Positions 52,800 to 60,546 of a stretch of DNA of 64,000 nt are shown piece by piece. A model generated the notes under the pieces. That model was not told where the DNA came from. It worked only from the letters and a program-made list of their open reading frames with translations, and made no database searches. A program made the position numbers and the translations under genes. The stretch spans positions 40,560 to 104,559 of the forward strand of contig DFAM01000013.1 in assembly GCA_002365595.1 (NCBI GenBank), given 5' to 3'. This DNA is from Acinetobacter sp. UBA3106. Its GTDB lineage: Bacteria; Pseudomonadota; Gammaproteobacteria; Pseudomonadales; Moraxellaceae. Position 1 is the stretch's first letter; every line of letters begins with the position of its first letter.

Positions 52800-53248
52800 T
52801 GGCGATTCAACGTTCCGGACGCTTCGAGCGTATTAAAAAACCGTTAAAAAGTGACATGAATGTCGTCCCTTATATTGACGTCATGCTGGTGCTTTTGGTG
52901 ATTTTTATGGTCACTGCACCCATGATTACGACCGGAGTAAAAGTCGATTTGCCTCAAGCCAATGGCACACCCATGCAGGCTGAAGACCGCCCTGCCATTG
53001 TCACGCTTGAAACAGATGGCACCATTAAACTTGAAGATAAATCACATAGTAATGACGTGTTGACTCTCGATGAATTAAAAGCTGTGCTGACTGAATCGCA
53101 ACGTGAAGCTTCAGAACAGAAAAAACAAATGAGTGTACTGATTAACGGCAGTGAATCTCGTCCTTATGGTGAAGTCATGAAACTCATGTCTGCCCTACAG
53201 GATGCAGGATTAACTCAAGTAGGTTTACTGACTGAGCCATTAAAATAA
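52799..53248 (+). CDS. tolR: Tol-Pal system protein TolR
   Basis: A 149-residue ExbD/TolR protein. A short basic cytoplasmic start (MAIQRSGRFERIKKPLKSDMNVVPYIDVML) precedes one transmembrane helix with the conserved Asp that carries protons (VPYIDVMLVLLVIFMV), then a periplasmic domain. It pairs with TolQ through the TGATG overlap and is followed by tolA 3 bases after its stop. Confidence 0.95.
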   Translation: MAIQRSGRFERIKKPLKSDMNVVPYIDVMLVLLVIFMVTAPMITTGVKVDLPQANGTPMQAEDRPAIVTLETDGTIKLEDKSHSNDVLTLDELKAVLTESQREASEQKKQMSVLINGSESRPYGEVMKLMSALQDAGLTQVGLLTEPLK

Positions 53249-53251
53249 TTT

Positions 53252-54529
53252 ATGAAAGATCTCACAAAGCCACAATCTAAAGAAAAAACGATTGCGCTTG
53301 GATTTACTATCGGTGTCCATGTGGTGGCAATGACTGGTTTACTTTTTTTAGGTATGAGTAAACCACCTGAGCCTCCCAAAAAGATCACGACGGTTTTAGT
53401 TAAACCGGAAGATTTACTGCCGCCGCAACCTTTAAAGCAGACGGACTCAGCAGAAACTACGCATGAAAAAGTCGCTGAACAGGTTCAGCAAACAGCCAAG
53501 CCAAGTGCGGAACCTGCTCCGGTTATTCCAGTTACTCAACCTACACCTCCGACACCGGCACCAAAACAACCTGATACCAATAAAGCGGCTCAACAAGCCA
53601 AAGCTGCTGCTGAAGCAATGCAAAAAGCTGAGCAACAAGCTGCGGAAAATGCAAAAGTTGCTGCAGCCAATAAATTAAAAGCCCAAGCTGAGGCAGCTGA
53701 AAAAGCCAATGCAAAAGCTGCGGCTCAAGCCAAGGCTGATGCTGCTGCAAAAGCGGAAGCAGATGCTAAACGTAAAGCAGATCAGGCTGAACGTGCGAAA
53801 GTAGAAAAAGTCAAAGCGGATGCGTTAAGAAAGGCAGAAGCGGATAAACAGCGCGCTGAAGCTGCCGCAAAGGCCAAAGCCGATGCTACTGCAAAAGCGA
53901 AAGCCGATGCGACTAACAAGGCAAAAGCGGACGCTACTGCAAAAGCGAAAGCCGATGCGGCTAACAAGGCCAAAGCGGATGCTGCTGCAAAAGCTAAAAT
54001 AGATGCAGCGAATAAAGCAAAAGCCGATGTGGCCAATAAAGCAAAAGCGGACGCTGCTGCGAAGGCGAAAACTGATGCTGCAAATAAAGCTAAAGCTGAT
54101 GCAAAAGCCAAGGCAGATGCAGCGAATAAAGCTAAAGCGGACGCTGCCAATAAAGCAAAAGCAGATGCGGAAGCACGTGAGCGTGCCGTAGAAGAAGCCA
54201 GAGCATCATCTGCTAAACAGGCGGCAGAAGAAGCGGCAACCCAAAAGGCTGAAGCAAAGAAAATTGCCTCAACTGCAAAACGTGATTTTGAAAATAAAAT
54301 CAAACGTGCATGGGATATTCCGAGTGGTTCATCAGGTCAAAAAGCAACTGCCCGTGTGACTTTAAGTGATAGCGGTTCGGTTCAATCCGTGATTGTTAAC
54401 TCAAGTGATCCCGACATGAAAGCCAGTGTAGAAGCCGCCGTTCGGGCAGCTGCACCTTATCCAATGCCTTCAGATCCCGATGCGCGTCGTGAAGCGAGAA
54501 CCTTTACTTCCAGCTTTACGGCCAGATAA
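53252..54529 (+). CDS. tolA: Tol-Pal system protein TolA
   Basis: A 425-residue inner-membrane protein that spans the periplasm. One N-terminal transmembrane helix (about 14-34) contains the TolQ/R contact. A Pro/Gln-rich segment follows (about 60-110), then a long Ala/Lys/Asp-rich helical rod (about 110-345) built from imperfect KAKADA(A/N) units. The C-terminal domain III (about 345-425, starting KRDFENKIKRAWDIPSG) binds TolB and colicins or phage. The rod is encoded by a repetitive tract at 53845-54180. No frameshift is seen; a terminator follows 3 bases after the stop. Confidence 0.94.
   Translation: MKDLTKPQSKEKTIALGFTIGVHVVAMTGLLFLGMSKPPEPPKKITTVLVKPEDLLPPQPLKQTDSAETTHEKVAEQVQQTAKPSAEPAPVIPVTQPTPPTPAPKQPDTNKAAQQAKAAAEAMQKAEQQAAENAKVAAANKLKAQAEAAEKANAKAAAQAKADAAAKAEADAKRKADQAERAKVEKVKADALRKAEADKQRAEAAAKAKADATAKAKADATNKAKADATAKAKADAANKAKADAAAKAKIDAANKAKADVANKAKADAAAKAKTDAANKAKADAKAKADAANKAKADAANKAKADAEARERAVEEARASSAKQAAEEAATQKAEAKKIASTAKRDFENKIKRAWDIPSGSSGQKATARVTLSDSGSVQSVIVNSSDPDMKASVEAAVRAAAPYPMPSDPDARREARTFTSSFTAR
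53845..54180 (+). repeat. imperfect tandem repeats in the TolA rod (Ala/Lys/Asp units)
   Basis: The unit is AAKAKADA or NKAKADA (24 bases for 8 residues). Two consecutive 48-base copies starting GCTACTGCAAAAGCG are at 53885 and 53933, with near-identical sequence. Many further copies differ only at silent positions. Such runs are prone to unit gain or loss by slippage, which would change the rod length. Confidence 0.85.
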
Positions 54530-54531
54530 AT

Positions 54532-54566
54532 AAAAGCCACATCAAATTTTGATTGATGTGGCTTTT
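54532..54566 (+). terminator. terminator of tolA, within the tol-pal cluster
   Basis: A perfect 14-bp stem AAAAGCCACATCAA / TTGATGTGGCTTTT with a 7-base loop, followed by further Ts, immediately after the tolA stop. It implies tolB-pal have a separate promoter in the following 170 bases. Confidence 0.9.
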
Positions 54567-54732
54567 TTTGACATTTAAACTGGACAGTCGATAAAAAAGC
54601 TAAAATTTTATTCATTTTTCACAGTCTTATAACAGTTTAGTCATCATGATGTGCTTCCAATCACTCAAAATCATGCCATTATGTGACGCAAGCAAATTCA
54701 CAATAATTTATATTTTTTAGAGTACGTAGCAG

Positions 54733-56019
54733 ATGATGGAAATGACGCGTAAACATCTACTTTGCCTGACCATTTTGACCGCTTTAAGCCCAGTATTCGC
54801 CACGCAATCCTATGCACAATTGCATCTGGAAATTGCTAAGGCACCTGAAGAAGCGCCAAAAATTGCCATTATTCCTTTTAATAATGATCAAAGTATTTAT
54901 CCAATCGTCGAAAATGACCTGAATCGTTCAGGTAAATTTAGTAGCGCTTCAAAGAACCTCCCTGCAACAGCGAGTATGAATACTCCAAATGCCGAGGCAT
55001 GGAAAGCTGCCGGTGTGCCTTATGTCGTAACAGGTACAGTAAAAGCCACGGATAATGGCAGTTTTGAAGTTCATTATCAGCTTTATGATGTAGAAAAACA
55101 GCAATATCTATTAAATGAATTATTGACTGTACCTGCTTCACGTATTCGCCAAGCTGGTCACATGATTAGTGATGCCATTTATCAGGCATTGACCGGAATT
55201 GCAGGCGATTTTAGCGGTCGTATTGCCTATGTACTGCGCAACCCCGCAACACCAGAACAGCGTTATACTCTACAAATTGCCGATACCGATGGTGAACAGC
55301 CAAAAACCATTCTGACGTCCCGTGATCCTATCTTGTCACCGGCCTGGACACCGGACGCGAAAAAAATTGCTTACGTTTCATTTGAAACCAAACGTCCAGC
55401 CATTTATGTACAGGATCTGGCTACAGGAAAACGTGAAAAACTGGCCAGCTTCCGCGGTTTAAATGGTGCTCCTAGCTTCTCACCGGATGGCAAGAGCATG
55501 CTGTTTACAGCTTCGATGCATGGCAATCCTGAAATCTATCAAATGAATCTGGATACACGTGAACTCCAGCGTATGACCAATGACAGTGCCATCGATACTG
55601 AAGCACGTTATGCTCCAGACGGTAAATCTTTTATTTTCACCTCTGACCGCGGCGGTTCACCACAAATCTATACCTATAGTTTTGCCAATAGCACAAGTAA
55701 GCGTTTAACCTTCCGTGGCGCATTTAATGCCCGTGGTACCTTAAGTGCAGATGGCAAGAAAATTGCTCTGGTCCATCGTCCAAGTGGCAGTAACTATAAA
55801 GTGGCCATTCAGGACATCAACAGCGGTATTACTAATATTCTTACCCCAACCAGTCTGGATGAGTCACCAAGTTTCTCGCCAAATGGTCAAATGGTGGTTT
55901 ATGCAACCCGTGAAGGAAATCGTGGTTTATTGTCGATTATGTCACTAGATGGTCGTTTCCGCATGAATTTACCAAGTGAACAGGGCGAGGTTCGTGAACC
56001 GGCCTGGGCGCCTAAATAA
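54733..56019 (+). CDS. tolB: Tol-Pal system beta-propeller protein TolB
   Basis: A 428-residue periplasmic protein. A signal peptide ends near SPVFATQSYAQ. The N-terminal domain (about 30-160) contacts TolA; the beta-propeller follows with repeats of the type SPAWTPDAKKIAYVSFE, APSFSPDGKSMLFTA, EARYAPDGKSFIFTSDR and SPSFSPNGQMVVYATRE. It interacts with Pal and the outer-membrane lipoprotein layer during cell division. The start is at ATG 54733 or 54742; the ribosome site is weak. pal follows after 55 bases. Confidence 0.95.
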   Translation: MMEMTRKHLLCLTILTALSPVFATQSYAQLHLEIAKAPEEAPKIAIIPFNNDQSIYPIVENDLNRSGKFSSASKNLPATASMNTPNAEAWKAAGVPYVVTGTVKATDNGSFEVHYQLYDVEKQQYLLNELLTVPASRIRQAGHMISDAIYQALTGIAGDFSGRIAYVLRNPATPEQRYTLQIADTDGEQPKTILTSRDPILSPAWTPDAKKIAYVSFETKRPAIYVQDLATGKREKLASFRGLNGAPSFSPDGKSMLFTASMHGNPEIYQMNLDTRELQRMTNDSAIDTEARYAPDGKSFIFTSDRGGSPQIYTYSFANSTSKRLTFRGAFNARGTLSADGKKIALVHRPSGSNYKVAIQDINSGITNILTPTSLDESPSFSPNGQMVVYATREGNRGLLSIMSLDGRFRMNLPSEQGEVREPAWAPK

Positions 56020-56074
56020 CAATTTCTCAAATTAATTTTATTAATCTAAAGTAATGATAATCATGGAGATAAAG

Positions 56075-56644
56075 ATGAAAGCAGTTCAATTATTCGCGCT
56101 TCCTATTTTGGCAACTGCCTTGGTGATGACAGGTTGTGCCAGCCGTAAACCTGCCACTGATATTCAGGCAGGACAAAACCCGAGTGAAGCCACCACCGTA
56201 AGTACTGAAGGTTTAAGTGAAGATGCAGCTTTAAATGCACAAAACCTGGCAGGTGCTTCTTCTAAAGGTGTCACTGCTGCGAATAAAGCATTTTTAGCTA
56301 AACGTGTGGTTCACTTTGACTATGACAGCAGTGAACTGTCGAATGAAGACTATCAAACTCTTCAGGCACATGCTCAATTCCTTGTAGCCAATGCCAACTC
56401 AAAAGTGGCTTTAACAGGTCATACCGATGAGCGCGGCACACGTGAATACAACATGGCTTTGGGTGAGCGTCGTGCTAAAGCGGTAGAAAGCTTCCTAATT
56501 ACCAACGGCGTTGCTGCAACCCAATTGGAAGCGGTAAGTTATGGTAAGGAAATGCCGATTAATGCAGGTCATGATGAAAATGCATGGAAAGAAAACCGCC
56601 GTGTAGAAATTAACTACGAAGCAGTTCCACCATTACTCAAATAA
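56075..56644 (+). CDS. pal: peptidoglycan-associated lipoprotein Pal
   Basis: A 189-residue outer-membrane lipoprotein. The lipobox is MTGC near residue 20 after MKAVQLFALPILATALVMTGC. The OmpA-like peptidoglycan-binding domain covers about 80-189, with VHFDYDSSELSNEDYQTLQAHAQFL, the GHTDERGTREYNMALGERRA motif that binds diaminopimelate, and the NRRVEI end. GGAG lies 8 bases before the ATG at 56075; the longer reading from 56054 is rejected. It ends the tol-pal cluster. Confidence 0.96.
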   Translation: MKAVQLFALPILATALVMTGCASRKPATDIQAGQNPSEATTVSTEGLSEDAALNAQNLAGASSKGVTAANKAFLAKRVVHFDYDSSELSNEDYQTLQAHAQFLVANANSKVALTGHTDERGTREYNMALGERRAKAVESFLITNGVAATQLEAVSYGKEMPINAGHDENAWKENRRVEINYEAVPPLLK

Positions 56645-56654
56645 TGGTTCTCAT

Positions 56655-56683
56655 AAAAAAGCGCTCAAGTTGAGCGCTTTTTT
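56655..56683. terminator. bidirectional terminator after pal
   Basis: A 12-bp perfect stem AAAAAAGCGCTC / GAGCGCTTTTTT with loop AAGTT lies between pal and the convergent small gene. Confidence 0.9.
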
Positions 56684-56700
56684 ATATTTTACTCAGAACC

Positions 56701-56895
56701 TTAAACCTTCTCAGATTCATTCGTTTCTTCTTTTGGATGTTGCATGGATTCAATCAGATCGTGCTTGTTGAATTCTTTGTATTCAGGTTTAGCCTCATAA
56801 CCTTTCCATGCTTCTTTCACTTTTTCGACAGAAATATCCTCTAAATTCATAGCTTCATTTGGCGTTGGAGTCGCATCAAACTTTTGCGTTGTCAT
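56701..56895 (-). CDS. small acidic/basic protein, unknown function
   Basis: A 64-residue soluble protein starting MTTQKFDATPTPNEAMNLEDISVEKVKEAWKGYEAKPEYKEF and ending with a charged tail (HPKEETNESEKV). AGGAG lies 9 bases before the ATG at 56895; the longer reading to 56952 has no support. The aromatic pair in KEAWKGYEAKPEYKEFN and the absence of Cys suggest a small fold, perhaps a stress or DNA-associated protein. I recall small uncharacterised Acinetobacter proteins of this type (possibly NF038105) but do not assert it. It sits between pal and fbp. Confidence 0.72.
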   Translation of the reverse strand: MTTQKFDATPTPNEAMNLEDISVEKVKEAWKGYEAKPEYKEFNKHDLIESMQHPKEETNESEKV

Positions 56896-57081
56896 AACTG
56901 TGCTCCTATCACGTTTTCCATAACCTATAAACCTCAACATAGCATTTTCCACAAAACTTACAAGAGTAAAATCGCGACAAATAGTCGAGTTTAATTGTTC
57001 TTTTACTGCATTCTCATCTAAAATAGTTGCCCATATTCTTTTGATAATTTTTTATCATTTTCTAATTGGAGTTTTCCTGTC

Positions 57082-58056
57082 ATGTCATACCTCACCCTTT
57101 CCCAATATTTACAACAACAAAACGGGAATCTAACACCTGAGCTCGCTCAAGTTATTGAAACAATTGGTAATACATGTAAAGACATCGATCAATTATTGCA
57201 AAAAGGTGCTTTGGCTGGTGTGCTAGGTAGTGCACAACACGAAAACGTTCAAGGTGAAGAACAAAAGAAACTTGATGTTATTTCCAATGATTATTTAATT
57301 GATGCGCTAAAAGTTCATCCTCATGTCGGCGGTTTAGCGTCAGAAGAACTAGATGATTTCACGCCTGCCCAAGAAAATGGTGAATTCCTTGTTCTGTTTG
57401 ACCCTCTTGATGGTTCAAGCAACATTGACATCAACATGTGTGTCGGCACAATTTTCTCTATTTTGCCTGCTAAAAATGCAGTGACCAAAGCTGAAGACTT
57501 CATGCAAGCTGGCACCAATCAGGCCGCTGCAGGTTATGTTCTTTATGGTCCATCAACCATGATGGCACTGACTGTTGGTGCGGGTGTTGTATTCTTTACC
57601 TTTGACCCAGAATCTAAAGAATTTTTACTGACTTCTGAAAATATTCAGGTTGCAGCAGATACTAAAGAATATGCGATCAATGCTTCTAACCAACGCCACT
57701 GGGAAGAACCTGTAAAACGTTATATCGATGAATTGCTTGCAGGGAAAACAGGTCCCCGTGAAAAAGACTTTAACATGCGTTGGGTCGCTTGTATGGTGGG
57801 TGATATTCACCGTATTCTTTGCCGTAGCGGTATCTTTATGTACCCATATGACACTAAAGATCCGAAAAAGGCCGGTCGTCTACGTTTAATGTATGAAGCA
57901 AACCCGATGAGCATGCTGATGGAACAGGCAGGTGGTGCATCTACCACGGGTCGCGTACGTATTCTAGAGATTCAACCTACTGACCTTCATCAACGTGTAC
58001 CTGTGGTGATTGGTTCAAAAAATGAAGTTGACCTCGTAACTCACTACCATAATTAA
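57082..58056 (+). CDS. fbp: class 1 fructose-1,6-bisphosphatase
   Basis: A 324-residue enzyme of gluconeogenesis that removes the 1-phosphate of fructose 1,6-bisphosphate. The Mg2+ site is VLFDPLDGSSNIDINMCVGTIFS, and the C-terminal substrate site is RLMYEANPMSMLMEQAGG. The first 30 residues (LTLSQYLQQQNGNLTPELAQVIETIG) are typical of class 1. GGAG lies 11 bases before the ATG. This gene is important in Acinetobacter because these bacteria do not usually take up glucose by glycolysis and rely on gluconeogenesis. It is followed by a long hairpin. Confidence 0.96.
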   Translation: MSYLTLSQYLQQQNGNLTPELAQVIETIGNTCKDIDQLLQKGALAGVLGSAQHENVQGEEQKKLDVISNDYLIDALKVHPHVGGLASEELDDFTPAQENGEFLVLFDPLDGSSNIDINMCVGTIFSILPAKNAVTKAEDFMQAGTNQAAAGYVLYGPSTMMALTVGAGVVFFTFDPESKEFLLTSENIQVAADTKEYAINASNQRHWEEPVKRYIDELLAGKTGPREKDFNMRWVACMVGDIHRILCRSGIFMYPYDTKDPKKAGRLRLMYEANPMSMLMEQAGGASTTGRVRILEIQPTDLHQRVPVVIGSKNEVDLVTHYHN

Positions 58057-58066
58057 TTTTTTATAG

Positions 58067-58095
58067 CGGAAGTAAGTCCTTATGACTTGCTTCCG
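58067..58095 (+). other. hairpin between fbp and the RNA methyltransferase gene
   Basis: CGGAAGTAAGTC and GACTTGCTTCCG (one G-U pair) form a 12-bp stem with a 5-base loop. It has no T-run and ends 15 bases before the next start. It may stabilise the fbp mRNA end or modulate translation of the next gene. Confidence 0.5.
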
Positions 58096-58110
58096 TGGAT
58101 CTCATCTCCC

Positions 58111-58887
58111 ATGCCGACTATTTTTCTAGAATCAAAAGATAATCCTAAAATTAAGCACTTACGTGGCTTAATTGAGCAAAATTCATATCGTAAAAAACAA
58201 GGTCAAACCGTACTTGAAGGCACCCACTTATGTTTGGCCTGGCTCGCAGAAGATAGAAAAATCAAATCTATTTTTACCACTGAACAGGCATTAAATCATC
58301 CTGATTTTGATCGCATTGCTGAACAATATCAGGGTGCAGTCTTTGTGATCAGTGAATCTCTATACAAGGATTTAAGCACTCTAGGCACGACATTGGCTTG
58401 TCTTGCGATTGTAGATTTACCCACGTCCCGCCATGCCCTGGATTTCACAGCAGACACCTTGATTCTGGAAAATATTCAAGATCCGGGAAATGTCGGTACT
58501 TTACTTCGCTCTGCAGCAGCAGCAGGTATTCAACAAATCGTCTGTACCAAAGGTTCAGCTTCGCTTTGGTCGCCGCGCGTACTTCGTGCAGGAATGGGAG
58601 CTCATTTTTCACTACGTACTTATGAAAATATTGCACTTGAAGATATTCTGGATCAATTCAAGATTCCTGTATACGTGACCAGTTCACATGAATCCGAAAG
58701 CTTATATTCTAAGGATCTCACCCAATCTTGTGTCTGGATTTTAGGCAATGAAGGTCAAGGTGTGTCGGATTACGCGCTTGCTCATGCACAAGCAGTTTCC
58801 ATCCCTCAACCGGGTGGACAGGAATCTTTAAACGTTGCTATTGCAGGGTCTGTATGTTTCTTTGAAATGGTACGCCAACGTTTATAA
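58111..58887 (+). CDS. SpoU/TrmH-family RNA 2'-O-ribose methyltransferase
   Basis: A 258-residue SPOUT methyltransferase. An N-terminal substrate-binding domain (ESKDNPKIKHLRGLIEQNSYRKKQGQTVLEGTHLCLAWL, about 5-70) precedes the knotted catalytic domain, with LILENIQDPGNVGTLLRSAAAAGIQQIV, WILGNEGQGVS and SIPQPGGQESLNVAIAGSVCFFE as the three SPOUT motifs. It modifies a 2'-OH in rRNA or tRNA; the exact site cannot be read from the sequence. The ATG at 58111 has a weak ribosome site. The gene may be co-transcribed with fbp. Confidence 0.88.
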   Translation: MPTIFLESKDNPKIKHLRGLIEQNSYRKKQGQTVLEGTHLCLAWLAEDRKIKSIFTTEQALNHPDFDRIAEQYQGAVFVISESLYKDLSTLGTTLACLAIVDLPTSRHALDFTADTLILENIQDPGNVGTLLRSAAAAGIQQIVCTKGSASLWSPRVLRAGMGAHFSLRTYENIALEDILDQFKIPVYVTSSHESESLYSKDLTQSCVWILGNEGQGVSDYALAHAQAVSIPQPGGQESLNVAIAGSVCFFEMVRQRL

Positions 58888-59034
58888 ATCTGATCTTTCG
58901 TTACTTTATTTTAAGCATCCCTCATCCATGTTTAAAAATAGATTACACTAGAAAAATAATAATTTTTTTGTCAACCAAACCATTATTTCCAACGTTATAG
59001 AGATTATGAATATGGAAATAATGGTGGGTATCCA

Positions 59035-59670
59035 ATGACAGGATTTTCCATCTCTATGGATTCAGCACCGAAGTCGTCTCAGTCGGAAAATTTGAGTACT
59101 CTCAAGAGTACGGCTGAACAACGCCTGAAAATTTTTATGCAGGATGTGACTGGACGTGCTTTAGTGATGATGGAAAGCGCAACTCAAGGTCAACAAGGCA
59201 TTGCGATGGATCTCGTGCAGGAAGCTTTTATTTCCTTGCATAAGGCATATGCAGATAAGTCGACTGATGAGTGGTATCCCCTGTTTTACACCATTTTGAA
59301 TCATAAACTACAAGACTGGCGTAGAAAAGAAGTCCGCCGAGCACAACCTTTTTCTTTTTTTAAAAAGGTCAGCTTGGATGATGACGATATCGAACTGAAT
59401 GATATTGTTGATGAAAGTACACCTAGTCCATTCGATTTTCTTGATCAAGCCGTGACTGCCGAAGAAATACAAGAAGCTATCGCTCAGCTTCCTGTTCGCC
59501 AGCAACAAGCTTTCATGCTGCGTGCTTGGGAAGGTTTTGATACACACACCACTGCACAAATCATGGAGTGCAGTGAAGGTAGTGTAAAAACCCATTATCA
59601 CCGTGCTATTCAAGGTCTCCGAGCTTCTTTAGCACATTTGAATCCATATCGTGGAGGGTCATCCGAATGA
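59035..59670 (+). CDS. ECF-type RNA polymerase sigma factor
   Basis: A 211-residue sigma factor. Region 2 covers RALVMMESATQGQQGIAMDLVQEAFISLHKAYAD and the WYPLFYTILNHKLQDWRRKEVRR helix (about residues 38-105), and region 4 covers EEIQEAIAQLPVRQQQAFMLRAWEGFDTHTTAQIMECSEGSVKTHYHRAIQGLRASL (about 145-200). An unusual acidic linker, DDDDIELNDIVDESTP, joins them. The gene overlaps the next by ATGA (59667-59670), the typical sigma/anti-sigma coupling. Length and order resemble RpoE-like group sigmas that respond to envelope or redox stress, but the signal here is unknown. Confidence 0.88.
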   Translation: MTGFSISMDSAPKSSQSENLSTLKSTAEQRLKIFMQDVTGRALVMMESATQGQQGIAMDLVQEAFISLHKAYADKSTDEWYPLFYTILNHKLQDWRRKEVRRAQPFSFFKKVSLDDDDIELNDIVDESTPSPFDFLDQAVTAEEIQEAIAQLPVRQQQAFMLRAWEGFDTHTTAQIMECSEGSVKTHYHRAIQGLRASLAHLNPYRGGSSE

Positions 59671-59987
59671 AACAAGATGATTTCTTAAAAAAAGTTACTT
59701 CCAAACTCGATGGACTCGCACAACATCACAAAGCCAAACCTGTGGTGATGAATCATGTCATTGAAGAAATTCAGGCACGAGAAACATCACGTTATGGACT
59801 TTGGAAAATGTCAGGTTTTGCGCTTGCTGCAGCAATTGCAGGTTTCGTGGTACTGCCAAATTCCATTGAAATGTCAACAAAACCTCAAAATCAAGTTGTA
59901 GTGACTCCAAAACTATCCCCGCAAATGGTTGAAGATTTGGAAATGTTAATGGTTTTAGGTGAGGATAAGGCTCCACATGGCAGCTAA
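59667..59987 (+). CDS. probable membrane anti-sigma factor
   Basis: A 106-residue protein translationally coupled to the sigma gene. The N-terminal half (about 1-50, DDFLKKVTSKLDGLAQHHKAKPVVMNHVIEEIQARE) is cytoplasmic and would bind the sigma factor. A transmembrane segment follows at about 52-72 (WKMSGFALAAAIAGFVVLP) with a short periplasmic tail. No zinc-binding ZAS motif (HxxxCxxC) is visible, so it is an anti-sigma of another class. The role is inferred from position, size and topology. The next gene starts 11 bases before its stop. Confidence 0.75.
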   Translation: MKQDDFLKKVTSKLDGLAQHHKAKPVVMNHVIEEIQARETSRYGLWKMSGFALAAAIAGFVVLPNSIEMSTKPQNQVVVTPKLSPQMVEDLEMLMVLGEDKAPHGS

Positions 59988-60381
59988 AAAATTAGCATTT
60001 GCTTTTTGTGCACTCGGATTTTTACAAACCAGTTTTGCTGGTTTCGAACGTTTTTGGATTTTTTCCAAAGATGCTGACACACAAGTGGCAGAAACCTGGG
60101 AAACATTGTCTGATAGTGAACAGCGCGCGCTCATTCAACGTTACCAGTCACTTAAAGAATTACCTGAAGCCCAAGGCACAACCTTACAGCAACGTATGGA
60201 TTGGTTTACCCAGCTTCCCGAGCAAGAAAAACAAAAAATGCGTGAAACCTGGCAAAAAATGAGTAGTCAGGAACGCAAAGAGTTGGGTAGCCGTATGCAA
60301 AAGGCAACACCTGAAGAGCGTCCACTTATTCGCGCAGAATATATCAGTAAATATTTGCAACCCCAAATAACTAGTCACTAA
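59977..60381 (+). CDS. DUF3106-type exported protein
   Basis: A 134-residue protein with signal MAAKKLAFAFCALGFLQTSFAG. The mature part is helical, Trp- and Arg-rich, with repeated W..L...(D/E)(Q/R)R motifs (ETWETLSDSEQRALIQRYQSLKELPE, RMDWFTQLPEQEKQKMRETWQKMSSQERKELGSRMQ). This matches DUF3106 proteins that often sit with sigma/anti-sigma pairs. It may sense periplasmic conditions for the anti-sigma, but this is inferred. GAGGATAAGG lies upstream of the ATG at 59977, inside the end of the anti-sigma gene, so three coupled genes form one operon. Confidence 0.82.
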   Translation: MAAKKLAFAFCALGFLQTSFAGFERFWIFSKDADTQVAETWETLSDSEQRALIQRYQSLKELPEAQGTTLQQRMDWFTQLPEQEKQKMRETWQKMSSQERKELGSRMQKATPEERPLIRAEYISKYLQPQITSH

Positions 60382-60506
60382 ATAGACAAGGGTTATCAAA
60401 AGATAAAGATTCTTTTATTTGGTGTTTTTAGTTTAGTTATTTCTTCAAGCAGCTCTATTTTAATCATTTCTAATCGCTGTTCATTAATAGCCTTAATTTA
60501 AAAATA

Positions 60507-60536
60507 AAAAATGCCTCATCAATGAGGCATTTTTTT
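60507..60536. terminator. bidirectional terminator of the sigma operon and the rhombotarget gene
   Basis: A perfect 13-bp stem AAAAAATGCCTCA / TGAGGCATTTTTT with loop TCAA is flanked by both gene ends. Confidence 0.88.
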
Positions 60537-60546
60537 GATTAGAATA

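Noticed and set aside
53782..54303. Open 173-codon frame antisense to tolA
   Set aside because: It is a shadow of the Ala/Lys repeats in tolA; low-complexity Ala/Phe/Ser product with no ribosome site.
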